From an uncultured Bacteroidia bacterium (GTDB taxonomy: Bacteria; Bacteroidota; Bacteroidia; J057; CALAJH01): a DNA stretch of 64,000 nt. Location: contig CALAJH010000033.1 in assembly GCA_937922655.1 (NCBI GenBank), forward strand, positions 1 to 64,000. Reading direction: 5' to 3'. Each line of letters begins with the position of its first letter. Within the stretch, counting starts at the first letter, position 1. The notes below the pieces were generated by a model. The model had not been told where the DNA came from, did not search any database, and saw nothing but the letters and a program-made list of their open reading frames with translations. Both the position numbers and the translations under genes were made by a program. This document shows positions 27,595 through 37,195 of the stretch, piece by piece.

Positions 27595-28257
27595 ATGGAA
27601 ATACTCTACGAAGACAGCCAAATTTTGGCGGTGAACAAGCCGGCGGGAACGCCCGCCCAACCCGACCCTTCGGGCGACGCGTCCGTTTTAGACCTCGCCA
27701 AAGCCTACATCAAAGAAAAATACGCCAAACCGGGGAACGTATTTTTGGCGTTGGTGCACCGTTTGGACAGGCCCGTCGGTGGCGTGATGCTTTTCGGCCG
27801 CACCTCCAAAGCGGCTCGGCGGCTCGGCGAACAGTTCCAACAACGCCGAATCCAAAAAACGTACTGGGCCGTCGTTCGTGGGCAAAGCTCGGAGGGCCGA
27901 CTGCTTCATTATCTTCGTCCCCATCCCAAACTCGAAAACACCGTCAAAATATTCGCCCACCCCGCCAAAGACGCCAAAGAATGCTTGCTCGAATACCGCA
28001 CCCTCGCCGTTCGGCAAGGATTGTCGTGGGTGGAGGTGCGGCCCCTCACGGGCCGAAAACATCAAATCCGCGCCCAACTTGCGTTTGTTAAGTTGCCCAT
28101 CGTCGGCGACGTCAAATACGGCGGAGATACGGCTCTCGACAACCGGGACGTCGCGCTCTTCGCCCGTTCAATCACCGTTGTACACCCCACGCTCCGAACA
28201 ACGCTGCAAATCGTCGCCCGTCCCCCCGACCGCTACCCGTGGAATTTTTTCCTTTAA
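27595..28257 (+). CDS. RluA-family RNA pseudouridine synthase
   Basis: The 220-residue enzyme isomerises uridine to pseudouridine in rRNA or tRNA. The catalytic aspartate is Asp58 in VHRLDRPVGGVMLF, and RIQKTYWAVVRG and GRKHQIRAQLAF are the other family motifs. It lacks an S4 domain, like the short RluA/YqcB group, so the exact target is uncertain. Its stop overlaps the stop of the convergent rnc gene by four bases, leaving no room for a terminator between them. Confidence 0.93.
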   Translation: MEILYEDSQILAVNKPAGTPAQPDPSGDASVLDLAKAYIKEKYAKPGNVFLALVHRLDRPVGGVMLFGRTSKAARRLGEQFQQRRIQKTYWAVVRGQSSEGRLLHYLRPHPKLENTVKIFAHPAKDAKECLLEYRTLAVRQGLSWVEVRPLTGRKHQIRAQLAFVKLPIVGDVKYGGDTALDNRDVALFARSITVVHPTLRTTLQIVARPPDRYPWNFFL

Positions 28258-29018
28258 GCCTGTTTTTTCGGTATCTCCGTAACCCAACCCTCTTCTTTAA
28301 GCCTGTTGAACGCAACCTCCGACGCTTTTTGCTCCGCCACTTTTTTACGCACGTCCGAACCGTAACCGTAGGCTTCGTTCCCGATAACGCACGCTATGGT
28401 AAAGTAACGTACGCCGCGCTCGTCCTTTTCGCGAACCACCTCGTAGCTAACGGGTTTGTGGATTTGCTTTTGCACCAACTCCAAAACCTGACTCTTGAAA
28501 TTGAGGTTTTGTTCTTCGAGCGTATCGACGTTGAGGTCGGCGACGATGCGCTTGACGACGAATTCTTGCGTGCGTTTCCAACCCATGTCCAGATACATCG
28601 CGCCAATGAAAGCCTCGAGCGCGTTGCCCGACATATTCCTACGAAATCCCCCGCTTTTGTGGTTGTACTCAATCCAATGGTCGATGCCGAGCTTGCTTCC
28701 GATTTCGTTGAGCGAATTGCGACTAACGATTTTGGAGCGCATTTCCGTCAAAAACCCCTCGTCTTTGAGCGGATATTTTTGGAAAAGGTAGCTGGCCACG
28801 ATGGCGTTGAGAACGCCGTCGCCCAAGTATTCGAGACGTTCGTTGCATTCGCCGGCGCTGAACCGGGGGTTGGCCACCAACGAACTGTGGCGAAAGGCCA
28901 AACGGTAAACATCGGGCTGACGCGGATACGCACCCGTCGTCTTGCGAATGTAAGACATTAAAAGCCGGTCTTCTCGCCGCCCAAAATAGCGATGGTAAAA
29001 ATACATCAAACGACGCAT
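28254..29018 (-). CDS. rnc: Ribonuclease III
   Basis: The 254-residue dsRNA endonuclease is used in rRNA processing and mRNA turnover. The catalytic signature NERLEYLGDGVL is at residues 59-70, the second acidic site is in GNALEAFIGAMYLD, and a dsRNA-binding domain with a YEVV...GYGSDVRKKVAEQKA-type pattern is at the C-terminus. The ATG at 29018 was chosen over a TTG four codons upstream. In many Bacteroidota rnc directly follows acpP-fabF; here those genes are 11 kb away. Confidence 0.94.
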   Translation of the reverse strand: MRRLMYFYHRYFGRREDRLLMSYIRKTTGAYPRQPDVYRLAFRHSSLVANPRFSAGECNERLEYLGDGVLNAIVASYLFQKYPLKDEGFLTEMRSKIVSRNSLNEIGSKLGIDHWIEYNHKSGGFRRNMSGNALEAFIGAMYLDMGWKRTQEFVVKRIVADLNVDTLEEQNLNFKSQVLELVQKQIHKPVSYEVVREKDERGVRYFTIACVIGNEAYGYGSDVRKKVAEQKASEVAFNRLKEEGWVTEIPKKQA

Positions 29019-29204
29019 TGACAAAGCCAACGATAAGGAGTAAAGTCAAAGGCGCGGAGCATATCTCCCCTACCCCTAAACCGGGGATAGAGTCCGGGGC
29101 TTAACGACCGTAATATCTTCATACTTTGTTAATCGAATAAGTTTGAAGCGTGTCGGTGCGGGTTTAAGGCTCCGAATTCGGTTTTGACGCGAGCTACCCG
29201 CATC

Positions 29205-29212
29205 TAATTTTG
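29205..29212 (+). promoter_or_regulatory. Perfect -7 element pointing antisense into the DUF4340 gene
   Basis: TAATTTTG on the plus strand in the 270-base gap upstream of rnc, with no plausible plus-strand gene downstream. It is either a chance match or an antisense RNA promoter. The rest of 29019-29288 shows no gene. Confidence 0.3.
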
Positions 29213-29288
29213 TTCGCTTGTTCTAATTTTACGCCAAGAAACAAAACTTTTGACAAAAGTCCAAAATCGACCGACGTTTGACGAAAAA

Positions 29289-30260
29289 TTAACGTCCTTT
29301 CCTGACGAAAAAATCCTTACGCGCCAAAAATTTATCGAACACGTAGCGTTGAACGATAAAAAATTCCGGTTTTCCTTCCACGTACGCGAAAAACGACGAA
29401 CCTTGATTGGGACGGTGGTAAAGGTAGAGCGTAAGGGTTTGTACGTCGTCTCCGAGACGATAACGGACGAAAAATTTGCGGTCGGTCGTTTTTTTGCGCA
29501 CGGAATCGGCGATATGAGGGGCGGTTTGGGAGAGTTCGTCTTGGGCGAAAATTTTGCCGAAGGCCCGAAGGTAATGCTTGACGGCGGCGGTATCGGTGGG
29601 GGTTCCGTCGGCCAAACGCCAACCTTTTTCCGTTTTAAGCAAATGAAAGGCCGAATCGGCGACGGGATGCTCGTTTTTGATTTCGACCACGGCGTGGGGC
29701 GGGATGTGGAAAACGACTTTTTCGCGCCAGACGTGATAATTGGCCGGATATTGGGGCCTAAGGTAACCGTGGTGTCCGGGGCTTTCGACGATGTAGGGGT
29801 TGGCCGCGCCGTCGAGCAGGGCGTAAGTACCGCCGCCGTCGGGCGTTGCGCCTCCAATGTCGTAGATTTTCTTTTTGCCCGAGCTCGTTTTAATTTCCAC
29901 ATGCACACGGGCGGTTTTTAGGTCGTTGAACGCCGTTTTACGTGCCGGCTCCGCAACCGGTTCCCGGGCTTGTATGCGGTAAAGCGTCGTCAAAAAAGAA
30001 TTTACCTTCGCGTCCAAGGCTTTGTACGTCGTATCGCCGCGTTGAACGTACCATCCCGACGATCTCCTGACCAAGACGCAGTTTTCGGTTTCTTGGTCGC
30101 GAAAAAAGTCGGTGAGCCGGACGTATTCGATGTTTGCGGTGTCTTTGACGGCGAAGTCGGTTTCGGCGTCGTCGAGCGTGGTTCGTCCTTTGCGAAGAAG
30201 AAAATATGCGGCAATGGCGACGCCGAGGGCGGTGAGCAAAAGGAGGTTGGTACGGTTCAT
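29289..30260 (-). CDS. DUF4340 domain-containing membrane-anchored protein
   Basis: The 323-residue protein has an N-terminal membrane helix (LLLLTALGVAIAAYFLL, residues 5-21) and an extracytoplasmic DUF4340 region of repeated beta-alpha units (GWYVQRGDTTYKALDAKV, GYLRPQYPANY, KGWRLADGTPTDTAAV). The family is common in Bacteroidota, often near GldG-like ABC exporters, and its function is not established. The start overlaps the stop of the upstream methyltransferase (four bases), so both are translated from one message. Confidence 0.85.
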   Translation of the reverse strand: MNRTNLLLLTALGVAIAAYFLLRKGRTTLDDAETDFAVKDTANIEYVRLTDFFRDQETENCVLVRRSSGWYVQRGDTTYKALDAKVNSFLTTLYRIQAREPVAEPARKTAFNDLKTARVHVEIKTSSGKKKIYDIGGATPDGGGTYALLDGAANPYIVESPGHHGYLRPQYPANYHVWREKVVFHIPPHAVVEIKNEHPVADSAFHLLKTEKGWRLADGTPTDTAAVKHYLRAFGKIFAQDELSQTAPHIADSVRKKTTDRKFFVRYRLGDDVQTLTLYLYHRPNQGSSFFAYVEGKPEFFIVQRYVFDKFLARKDFFVRKGR

Positions 30261-31141
30261 GGCTTTTTTTGAAAAGTTCCTTTGAGCGAATCACCGAGGC
30301 GGAAAAGATTGAGTACGGCGTTGGCGGCGGATTTGGCCCAACGAAAGGCGGTGCGGCTTTCGATTTGTAAACGCAGGGCTTCGTCGGGACCGCCGGCGCA
30401 TGTTTTTTGCGGAGCCGGGGCGTTTGGAGCGGCGACCGGCCTGAGCACGCGGCGTACCGTTCCGGGGCTGAAACCCGTTGTTTCGATTTTCAGCGTCCGA
30501 AATCCGGCTTTTTCAAACACCCGTTTCAACGTCCGGGGCGTGTAATAGGACAAATGTTCGGGATATTCGATAAACGGCGTTCTTGGTCCGAGTATGCGTC
30601 GGGTCAGGCCCGCAAAATTGGGCGTGGTTACGAAAACCAAGCCGCCCGGGCGCAATAACCGGTGCATTTGCGTCAAATCCTCGAGCGGATTGAGGATGTG
30701 TTCTATGACTTCAATCCACAATACGACGTCGAATGCGTTGTCGGAAAACTTGGCGTCGGCAAGGACGCCCAGCCGAACGTCAAGGCCTTTGTCGCGACAG
30801 GTTTGCACGGCTTCGGGGGTGAACTCGGTGCCGCAGGCGTTCCAGCCGCGGGTTTTGGCCACCTCCAAAAAATGCCCCATGCCGCAACCGACGTCCAACA
30901 CCGCTCCTGTTTTTCGATGTTTTTCCCACTGCTCAAGCCATTCGCCGTAGCGTGCCAGCGTCAGCGCCGACACGGGCAACGTACGGTCGTAACCCGCGTA
31001 ATGACGCAAAAGTTCGTCCGGCGTTGGGCGCCGACGACAAAAGACCATGCCGCAATCCCGACAACGACACAAATAGTTGTCTTGGTAGCGCCCTTTGAGG
31101 TCGCGCAAGCGCGACGAACCACAGACGATGCATTCGGTCAT
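30257..31141 (-). CDS. Zinc-ribbon class I SAM methyltransferase
   Basis: In the 294-residue protein an N-terminal zinc ribbon (Cys4, Cys7, Cys27, Cys30) precedes a Rossmann domain with motif I AVLDVGCGMGHFLEVA, FDVVLWIEVIEHI and LRPGGLVFVTTPN. The architecture matches methyltransferases acting on surface-polysaccharide sugars or lipid-linked intermediates; the substrate is unknown. The promoter element CAAAGTTC (31149-31156, GAACTTTG on the coding strand, one mismatch) lies 7 bases before the ATG. Confidence 0.85.
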   Translation of the reverse strand: MTECIVCGSSRLRDLKGRYQDNYLCRCRDCGMVFCRRRPTPDELLRHYAGYDRTLPVSALTLARYGEWLEQWEKHRKTGAVLDVGCGMGHFLEVAKTRGWNACGTEFTPEAVQTCRDKGLDVRLGVLADAKFSDNAFDVVLWIEVIEHILNPLEDLTQMHRLLRPGGLVFVTTPNFAGLTRRILGPRTPFIEYPEHLSYYTPRTLKRVFEKAGFRTLKIETTGFSPGTVRRVLRPVAAPNAPAPQKTCAGGPDEALRLQIESRTAFRWAKSAANAVLNLFRLGDSLKGTFQKKP

Positions 31142-31190
31142 GGAAGTACAAAGTTCGGAAATTTGGCCCGATATCGGCGCGGGTAGCGGT

Positions 31191-31226
31191 AAAAAAAAGA
31201 AAAGCCGTCGGCTTTTGGCCGGCGGC
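31191..31226 (-). terminator. Intrinsic terminator of gcvH
   Basis: A 9-bp stem (31204-31212 with 31218-31226, one G-U pair, 5-base loop) is followed on the minus strand by a 13-base T-rich run (31191-31203). Confidence 0.9.
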
Positions 31227-31249
31227 GTATAACGTTTGGCATTAAGGAA

Positions 31250-31627
31250 TTAAACGTTGAGCGTGGCCTTGTATTCGTCCGCCGAAAGCAGGCCGGACAC
31301 GCCGGCGGTCGGTCGAATTTTTACAATCCACCCTTTGCCGTAAGGATCTTGATTGATGACTTCGGGGGCCGAGGCCAAGTCGGGGTTGAGTTCGAGGATT
31401 TCGGCGGCGACGGGCAGGTAAAGGTCGGAAACGGTTTTTACGGCCTCGATGGTGCCGAAAACCGCTCCGGCGTCAAGCGTTTTGCCCACCGAAGATACGT
31501 CCACGAAAACGATGTCTCCCAGCTCGCTTTGAGCAAAATCGGTGATGCCGACCAAAGCGGCGCCGTCGCCGCCGTCTTTCAACCATTCGTGGTCTTTGGT
31601 ATAGAGATAATCCGGGGGAAAGTTCAT
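31250..31627 (-). CDS. gcvH: Glycine cleavage system H protein
   Basis: The 125-residue lipoyl carrier shuttles the aminomethyl group between the P, T and L proteins of glycine decarboxylase. The lipoylated lysine is Lys64 in [11 protein letters not shown], and the flanking [18 protein letters not shown] and [13 protein letters not shown] are typical. The start at 31627 lies two bases after the stop of the OmpA/TPR lipoprotein, so they form an operon. An in-frame extension within that gene is spurious. The other glycine-cleavage genes are not in the window. Confidence 0.96.
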   Translation of the reverse strand: MNFPPDYLYTKDHEWLKDGGDGAALVGITDFAQSELGDIVFVDVSSVGKTLDAGAVFGTIEAVKTVSDLYLPVAAEILELNPDLASAPEVINQDPYGKGWIVKIRPTAGVSGLLSADEYKATLNV

Positions 31628-31629
31628 TG

Positions 31630-33450
31630 TTATTGTTTGACGGCGGCTTTGAAATCGTCGTTTTGGTTGTAGCGTCGGAATTCGAGGTCTTTGAGGGCTT
31701 TTTTTCCGAGGTCGGATTTGAGTCTTGCCGCTTCTTTGACGTTGGGCAAAATGACCGAGGGGTCTTCGGTACGGGCGCCGAGGATGGCGAGCAAATAGTA
31801 ATTGAGGGCGTAGTCGGCTTGGGATTTGATGGAGGCGTCGAGGTCGGCTTTGGCGCTTCCGAGGTCGTTGAGCAGAAGTTTGGCAAGGGCGGCGTTGTAG
31901 CGTCCGCATTTGATGTTGCCCGCGGCGTCGAACATTTCGGCGGCACGGTTGTATTCGGCACGTTTGAGGTAGACGATGCCGGAATTGAAGGCGGCTTCGG
32001 GCATTTGCTTGGCGGCGTAGGCGGCTTGGAGGGTGGAAAGGGCCTCGTCGTATTTGCCTTGACGAATCATCAACGCACCCGTGTTGCTCATCACTATTGC
32101 TTCGCCGTCTTTTTTGGCTTTGGCCGTGGCCAAAAGTTTGTCGGCCTCTTCGTATTTGCCGTCCAAAAGCATAAACGCGCCCAAGTCGTTGTATCCCCGG
32201 TGGTCGTCGGGATAAACCTTTGTGAAGGCTTCAACGGCTTTTTTGCGGTCGTCGTCTTTGGTGTAAACGCTTTTGATGGTGTAAAGCAGTTCTTCGGGGC
32301 GGGTGTAGTATTTGCGGGCGGAGTCGGCGGTGATTTTGCCCGAAATAACGTTTTCGGTAAAGGCTTTAAGTTCTTCGTCGGAGTGGGCGGAGGTGGCGCC
32401 TTCGAGTTTGATGGTCGCCCGACGAAGGGGAGCCAAAATATTTTCGACCTGCACCGCGCCGCCAACGAGGGCCATCACTTTGCGTTCTTTGACATCCTCT
32501 TCCAACCCGCTCGAAATAATGGCAATAATTTGGCGCTTGACGTCTTCGGAATAGTTGGTTTTGTCCAAGTTGTTTTTGAAGCCTTCCCAGTCCTCGGTGG
32601 TGGTCCGAATTTCAAAAAACGCCGAATCAAGGTAGGATTTGTAACCTTTGTCTCGGAGTTGTTGGGTCAGCCAAGCACGCACTTGTTTCGAGCGTTCGAC
32701 GGAAAGAAACCGGTTGCGTCTGACTTTGCCTTCGGGCGAGGCGAAACCTTCGATATAAATTTTGGAGGCGGAGTATTGTTTGGCCAAGAACTCGCCAATG
32801 GCTTTGATTTCCGCGTTTTCAAAGTCCGAGGGCTGAATTTCGAAAACGTTTTGGGGAAATTGAAACTTGGCGGTAAGGGTGATGGGCTTGCGGGTTTCGT
32901 ATTCGACGCCCGCATAGTAAAAGGCGACTTGGTCTTCGCCCGGGCCGGCGCCGCAGTAAAGACGGGAGGTGGTGATACAGCAGGGACCAAGAGTGGTTGA
33001 GGGGAGGTCTTTGTGTTTCTTGCCTTTGTCGTAGCCGTTGACGGAAATCAGTTTCGTGCCGTCCATTGCGTCCTGATAAGCGATTTTTGGAGAAACCGAC
33101 GTACGCGCGCCTTCTTTTTTCCAATTCGGAAACTTGCTTCCCGAAATGACCACGCCCGTAATGGGAAAGGTTTTATTGTTTACGCTGTCGCGAAGTTGAA
33201 GTTTTCCTTCGTAAATGCCCTTTTTGCCGAGCTTTGACTTGGGTTCAATGGAAGCGCGGGCCGTGAACGCCACAGAGTCGGCATGGACTTCAAGCGGGTT
33301 GGGAGTTACCGCTACTTGGGCGCCTTGAAAACTTTTGCACCCGCCCAACAGCGCGACGGCCATCAAGCCGTAAAAGGCCCCGACGACAATACCGGTATCG
33401 GCGGTACGCTTGCTTTGCAACCCCCGCCCGTTGTGTGATTTTTTTATCAT
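31630..33450 (-). CDS. OmpA-like/TPR outer-membrane lipoprotein
   Basis: The 606-residue protein has an unusually long charged n-region before a lipoprotein signal (VALLGGC, Cys38). After a beta-rich region comes an OmpA-type peptidoglycan-binding segment ([11 protein letters not shown] then [13 protein letters not shown]), followed by TPR repeats (about 430-560, for example [19 protein letters not shown]). It probably links the outer membrane to peptidoglycan and holds partner proteins. The ATG at 33450 was chosen because it starts the signal region; 22 earlier codons also lie in frame. It is co-transcribed with gcvH. Its promoter is probably the TATCTTTG at 33667-33674, leaving a leader of about 200 bases. 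Confidence 0.8.
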   Translation of the reverse strand: MIKKSHNGRGLQSKRTADTGIVVGAFYGLMAVALLGGCKSFQGAQVAVTPNPLEVHADSVAFTARASIEPKSKLGKKGIYEGKLQLRDSVNNKTFPITGVVISGSKFPNWKKEGARTSVSPKIAYQDAMDGTKLISVNGYDKGKKHKDLPSTTLGPCCITTSRLYCGAGPGEDQVAFYYAGVEYETRKPITLTAKFQFPQNVFEIQPSDFENAEIKAIGEFLAKQYSASKIYIEGFASPEGKVRRNRFLSVERSKQVRAWLTQQLRDKGYKSYLDSAFFEIRTTTEDWEGFKNNLDKTNYSEDVKRQIIAIISSGLEEDVKERKVMALVGGAVQVENILAPLRRATIKLEGATSAHSDEELKAFTENVISGKITADSARKYYTRPEELLYTIKSVYTKDDDRKKAVEAFTKVYPDDHRGYNDLGAFMLLDGKYEEADKLLATAKAKKDGEAIVMSNTGALMIRQGKYDEALSTLQAAYAAKQMPEAAFNSGIVYLKRAEYNRAAEMFDAAGNIKCGRYNAALAKLLLNDLGSAKADLDASIKSQADYALNYYLLAILGARTEDPSVILPNVKEAARLKSDLGKKALKDLEFRRYNQNDDFKAAVKQ

Positions 33451-33666
33451 ATTACGTACCTTGCGAACCAAGCTTCGTTTTCGTTGTGAAAAATAAGAGC
33501 GTGTTTTTTTTTCCACAGCCCTCCGGTGATTCTAATTTTTTATGCTTTCGCACCTTTTCAAACTGCCCGTAACGCTTAAAATCGGGCTTTTTCCGCCCTT
33601 TTTCAACGTCTTGCGAACCGTTGTGCAAAAAAAACAATTCGGATTGAATTGCCCAAATTACCGGCG

Positions 33667-33674
33667 CAAAGATA
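33667..33674 (-). promoter_or_regulatory. -7 promoter element of the lipoprotein-gcvH operon
   Basis: TATCTTTG on the minus strand, 216 bases before the chosen ATG. The leader contains a small hairpin CAATTC/GAATTG at 33641-33657. Confidence 0.5.
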
Positions 33675-33687
33675 GAAAGTTTTTTGT

Positions 33688-34383
33688 TTAGGGCAGCATA
33701 AAACCCGGTTCCAGCGCCACGACGCCGACGGGGTTGTCCGGCGGATTGAACGTGTGGTCGCAGTGGTAACCGTAAATCGGCGCCCGTTCCAAAAAGGGAA
33801 TCAAGTTTTTGTAATACGTGTGGGTTTCGACGGGAAAGAGCGACATCTCGTGAAAAACCCGTGAGGGGCGTATTCCTTCTTTTTCCATAAAACTCCAAAA
33901 ATATTGATAATCCGCCAAATCCCCCGAAAGCGCCACCCATTCGTCGGCGTCGTGAAAAAAATACGCGAACGACGTCATGTTCGGAACGTGACGCCCCGTG
34001 GTGTTCAACGATTCCACGCCCGGAAGTTCGCTTATCGGCAAAAACTCCGCAAACCTCTCCGGATTTTGCATTGAAAAAGTTAAAAAATTTTTTAGCTCGT
34101 CGGCAAAGGCTTCATTCGGTACGTAAACTTTTTTCGGCTTCGGCCGAAGAACGTAATAATGATAAAACAAAAGCGTGGAAAGACTGCCGACGTGGTCGTC
34201 GTGCAAATGCGTGATGAGCAGACCCTCTATTTCGGCAATCAATTCCCGGCGCATAAGCTCGGGAAAAACCGTATGGCCGCAATCGATAAGCAGTTTTTTC
34301 CCCCGAACCTCGGCAATGGCCGACGAATTGCCTTGGCGATAATTAAACGCCCCGCCCGTACCGATGAATTTGAGGTCTATCAT
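33688..34383 (-). CDS. Metallo-beta-lactamase-fold hydrolase (RNase Z/phosphodiesterase-like)
   Basis: The 231-residue protein has the binuclear-zinc motif HLHDDH (His59, His61, Asp63, His64) and further ligands around GRHVPNMTS, LSGDLADYQY and YGYHCDHTF. The sequence resembles RNase Z or cyclic phosphodiesterases more than true beta-lactamases; the substrate is uncertain. The ATG at 34383 begins MIDLKFIGTGGAF, the normal start of the fold. The upstream in-frame extension runs through a promoter element and is not coding. Confidence 0.85.
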   Translation of the reverse strand: MIDLKFIGTGGAFNYRQGNSSAIAEVRGKKLLIDCGHTVFPELMRRELIAEIEGLLITHLHDDHVGSLSTLLFYHYYVLRPKPKKVYVPNEAFADELKNFLTFSMQNPERFAEFLPISELPGVESLNTTGRHVPNMTSFAYFFHDADEWVALSGDLADYQYFWSFMEKEGIRPSRVFHEMSLFPVETHTYYKNLIPFLERAPIYGYHCDHTFNPPDNPVGVVALEPGFMLP

Positions 34384-34406
34384 CCCAGCTGACGGTTTTT
34401 CATGCG

Positions 34407-34414
34407 CAAATTTA
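34407..34414 (-). promoter_or_regulatory. -7 promoter element of the MBL-fold gene
   Basis: TAAATTTG on the minus strand, 23 bases before the ATG at 34383. Confidence 0.6.
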
Positions 34415-34597
34415 CCATTATTTTTCAACGGCGTAAGTATTTTGCGCCCATGGTGGCGCCGATTCCGATATTTTGTGAATAATTCGTGTTTTTTTTCGTC
34501 CGTTTTCCCGTTACCCGCCGTACAAAATCCATGCTTTCCAAAAAAAGACGTTACGGCCTCGTTCATGGAAGAGCGCGACGACGTGCGGGATAATTTT

Positions 34598-34605
34598 TAT
34601 TTTTG
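34598..34605 (+). promoter_or_regulatory. -7 promoter element, leaderless
   Basis: TATTTTTG with 5 bases before the ATG at 34611. Confidence 0.6.
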
Positions 34606-34610
34606 CACTA

Positions 34611-35246
34611 ATGCGCAAAAGATTTTTGGCAATAATGACGGCGGCGCTGACCGCGCTCGCGACGGCGGGATGCGAAGAAACGACCCTTTCCGCCGTCGTG
34701 CTTTTCCCCTCCACGCCCGTTACCGACGCCGACGGCAAAACGCTCTTGGACGTTTTGCCCGCAGGCGCCAAAGTTGAGTTTTTAGGCGAATATTCCCCGG
34801 GGATTCAAGTCCGTTTGAACGACGGGCGTACAGGATATATCGCAAGAAACAAAGTCGAAGTCGGCGCTTGGCCCGTCGCCGTGCTTGCGGTCGTTGAGTT
34901 GCAAAAAGGCGAAAAAATTTATCCCCCCGCCGTCTTGGCCGTCGTTGCCGAGCATGGCGACGCGGTCGAATTTGCCTACGGCGGTTCCGACGGACGAATA
35001 CGCTACGGACAAACGCGCGAACTTTCCCATCTTTCCGCCGTCCGAAACGACATCCGCCTGACGGGAGCCATGCTCGAAGCCCAAAACATGCAGGAACCCC
35101 GACGCACCGCCGCCCTCAAAAAACTATTGACCGAGGCCGGCGATTCGGAACTGGCGTCGATAATCGAAAGAGCCGTTTCGGGGGAAAAAGCGCCGATACG
35201 GTATGTTTTTCCGGAGCCGTTTTTGGCCGACGACGACAGCCTATGA
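34611..35246 (+). CDS. Lipoprotein with SH3-like domain
   Basis: The 211-residue protein has a lipoprotein signal (ALATAGC, Cys21) and a bacterial SH3-like fold around residues 45-85 (LPAGAKVEFLGEYSPGIQVR, GRTGYIARNKVEV). A second small beta-domain and a helical tail follow. SH3-like domains of this kind often bind cell-wall peptides, so envelope localisation is likely; the role is unknown. Its end overlaps the convergent gene at 35241 by six bases. Confidence 0.75.
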   Translation: MRKRFLAIMTAALTALATAGCEETTLSAVVLFPSTPVTDADGKTLLDVLPAGAKVEFLGEYSPGIQVRLNDGRTGYIARNKVEVGAWPVAVLAVVELQKGEKIYPPAVLAVVAEHGDAVEFAYGGSDGRIRYGQTRELSHLSAVRNDIRLTGAMLEAQNMQEPRRTAALKKLLTEAGDSELASIIERAVSGEKAPIRYVFPEPFLADDDSL

Positions 35247-35720
35247 ACCCGCTTCGACGACGACGGCACGCGCCTGAGAAGTATAGCGCCCGTCGGGAAA
35301 AAGAGCAAGATATTTTTTTGCCATGGCCAAAGCCTCGGGACGTTCACGGTACTCGAGACAAGCGTCCCAAACGACGTTTTCCGTTTCCAAAGGGTCGGCG
35401 CCGTGTACTTTGGCTGCCAAACAAAAGTCCATCGCTTTGTCGGGATGACCTTGATACAAATACGCACGCGCAATTTGCATTTCGCAAAAGTGCCGGCGAT
35501 GCTTGTGGCGTTCGGCCAAGCGTTGATAAGCAAAAACACAACCTTCGTAGTCGCCGGCGGCCAAGAGTTTAAGCGCCGCCTTAAACTGTTTTTCTTCGCA
35601 TCCAAATTCGGTGGATTCGATAAACTCCTTGCGAAGCCTGCTTTTCGACTCCCACGGCTCTTCTGCCTCCGTTTCCACGGAGCTTTTGCCCGTTCCGCGA
35701 ATCCAATTGATGACGTTCAT
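35241..35720 (-). CDS. TPR-like helical protein of unknown function
   Basis: The 159-residue protein is soluble and helical, with TPR-like pairs (AALKLLAAGDYEGCVFAYQR, AYLYQGHPDKAMDFCLAA, EALAMAKKYLALFPDGRYTS). No catalytic domain is seen. Such small TPR proteins usually serve as interaction platforms. It has its own promoter element 42 bases upstream, TATATTTG. Confidence 0.7.
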   Translation of the reverse strand: MNVINWIRGTGKSSVETEAEEPWESKSRLRKEFIESTEFGCEEKQFKAALKLLAAGDYEGCVFAYQRLAERHKHRRHFCEMQIARAYLYQGHPDKAMDFCLAAKVHGADPLETENVVWDACLEYRERPEALAMAKKYLALFPDGRYTSQARAVVVEAGS

Positions 35721-35762
35721 TCGATAAAATCAGGCGCGTGCGCACAACGTGCGTTCACGCCG

Positions 35763-35770
35763 CAAATATA
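35763..35770 (-). promoter_or_regulatory. -7 promoter element
   Basis: TATATTTG on the minus strand, 42 bases before the ATG at 35720. Positions 35771-36058 upstream are AT-rich and show no gene. Confidence 0.6.
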
Positions 35771-36058
35771 AACAAAGTTGTTAATCAAGGCGTTCTTTGT
35801 ACGTGCGCGTATCGGTCAAAGAATTGCGTTTTCGCTCCCATCAAAACCCGCGTCCGTCCTTATTTTCCTCAAATTCGTCGAAAAAACTTCCCTCCTTTGA
35901 AAATTTTTTCAACAACTTCCCGTATTTATTGAGTTGGGAAACGATTGAGAAAAAAACTACAAGCCCCGTTTTTTTTTCCACCAACCTTTTTGAGCCAACA
36001 ATAAAAAATGTGGATTTTTAAAATCGGCGATAATCGCGAATCCCTTTGGGTTCGGGGG

Positions 36059-37195
36059 TCAAACAAACAGAGAGGCGGCGACGGCGTCGGCGAAAGCTTT
36101 GCCCGCACGACTAAGGCGCAAACAATCGTCGACGACCTCCGTCAGCCCCGGCGTCAAACCTTCAAGCGAAAGCGAACGCCGAAAACGACGCACGTATTCG
36201 GACAAGGATATGCCTTCGGCGGTGCGCAGCCGGGTCATGACGTATTCGTTGTGTAGGTCGGCGTCGGAAAGGGTTTCCTCGAAACCGACGGCAAGGGTGC
36301 CGTTTTCGATGGCGACAAGGTAGTCGTCGAGGCGGGCGACGTTGGCGCAACGGTAACGTTCGCCGTCGTAAGAATGGGCCGACGGCCCGAAACCCCAATA
36401 CCTTTCCCCCCGCCAATAAGCCGAATTGTGCACCGCCCGAAATCCGGCCTGCGCAAAGTTGGACGTTTCGTAATGTTCGTAACCGTACTTGGCCGCCGCA
36501 TCCATAAGTATATCGAACTGACGAACGAATTTTTCGTCGTCGGGCGGGAGGATTTTGCCGCGTTCGACTTCTTTGCCCAAGCGGGTGCGGGGTTCGACGG
36601 TCAAGGCGTAGGCGGAAAAGTGCGGCGGTTTGGGCGCCAAGAGTGTGTCAAGCGTTCGCCGCCATGCGTCGTCGTCCAAACCGGGCGTGGCGTAAATGAG
36701 GTCGAAGGTGTAGTTGTCGAAAACGCGGGCGACGGCCTCCAACGCTTGCCGGGCCTGCGTGCCGGCATGAAAACGATGCATGAAGCGAAGTTCGTCGTCG
36801 TAAAGACTTTGCACGCCCAAACTCACACGGTTGATTCCCGCCGCCTTCCACGCCTCGGGACAATCGACGTCTTCGGGGTTGGCTTCGAGGGTGATTTCCG
36901 CGCCGGGAAAAAAATCAAAATTTTTTTGGGCGGCGGCAACCAAACGGTGAATGTCGTCGACGGCCAAACGGCTGGGCGTCCCCCCACCAAAATACAGCGA
37001 GGCCGCCCGTCCGCCCGAACGCATGCCCATTTCCCGTACCGCCGCCGCCGTAAACCGTGCCTTGTGCCTTTGCGACGTAACAAAATAAAAATCGCAGTAC
37101 GAGCACGCCCGCCGACAAAACGGAACGTGAACGTACAAATACCAAGGCCTCTCGTCCGCGTGCATTCGGACGCCGTCGCTTTCGCTCATCGCCAT
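36059..37195 (-). CDS. hemW: HemW-like radical SAM protein
   Basis: The 378-residue protein has the HemN/HemW-type cluster motif CRRACSYCDF (Cys27, Cys31, Cys34), GGGTPS and the HemW C-terminal domain (GFGPSAHSYDG, EYVMTRLRTAEGISL). It lacks the extra N-terminal part of true HemN oxidases. HemW family members insert heme into proteins rather than making coproporphyrinogen oxidase product. It stands alone. Confidence 0.92.
   Translation of the reverse strand: MAMSESDGVRMHADERPWYLYVHVPFCRRACSYCDFYFVTSQRHKARFTAAAVREMGMRSGGRAASLYFGGGTPSRLAVDDIHRLVAAAQKNFDFFPGAEITLEANPEDVDCPEAWKAAGINRVSLGVQSLYDDELRFMHRFHAGTQARQALEAVARVFDNYTFDLIYATPGLDDDAWRRTLDTLLAPKPPHFSAYALTVEPRTRLGKEVERGKILPPDDEKFVRQFDILMDAAAKYGYEHYETSNFAQAGFRAVHNSAYWRGERYWGFGPSAHSYDGERYRCANVARLDDYLVAIENGTLAVGFEETLSDADLHNEYVMTRLRTAEGISLSEYVRRFRRSLSLEGLTPGLTEVVDDCLRLSRAGKAFADAVAASLFV

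Noticed and set aside
29058-29100. Possible hairpin around CCCCTAAACCGGGG
   Set aside because: Stem is short and imperfect with no T-run; not called as terminator or RNA.
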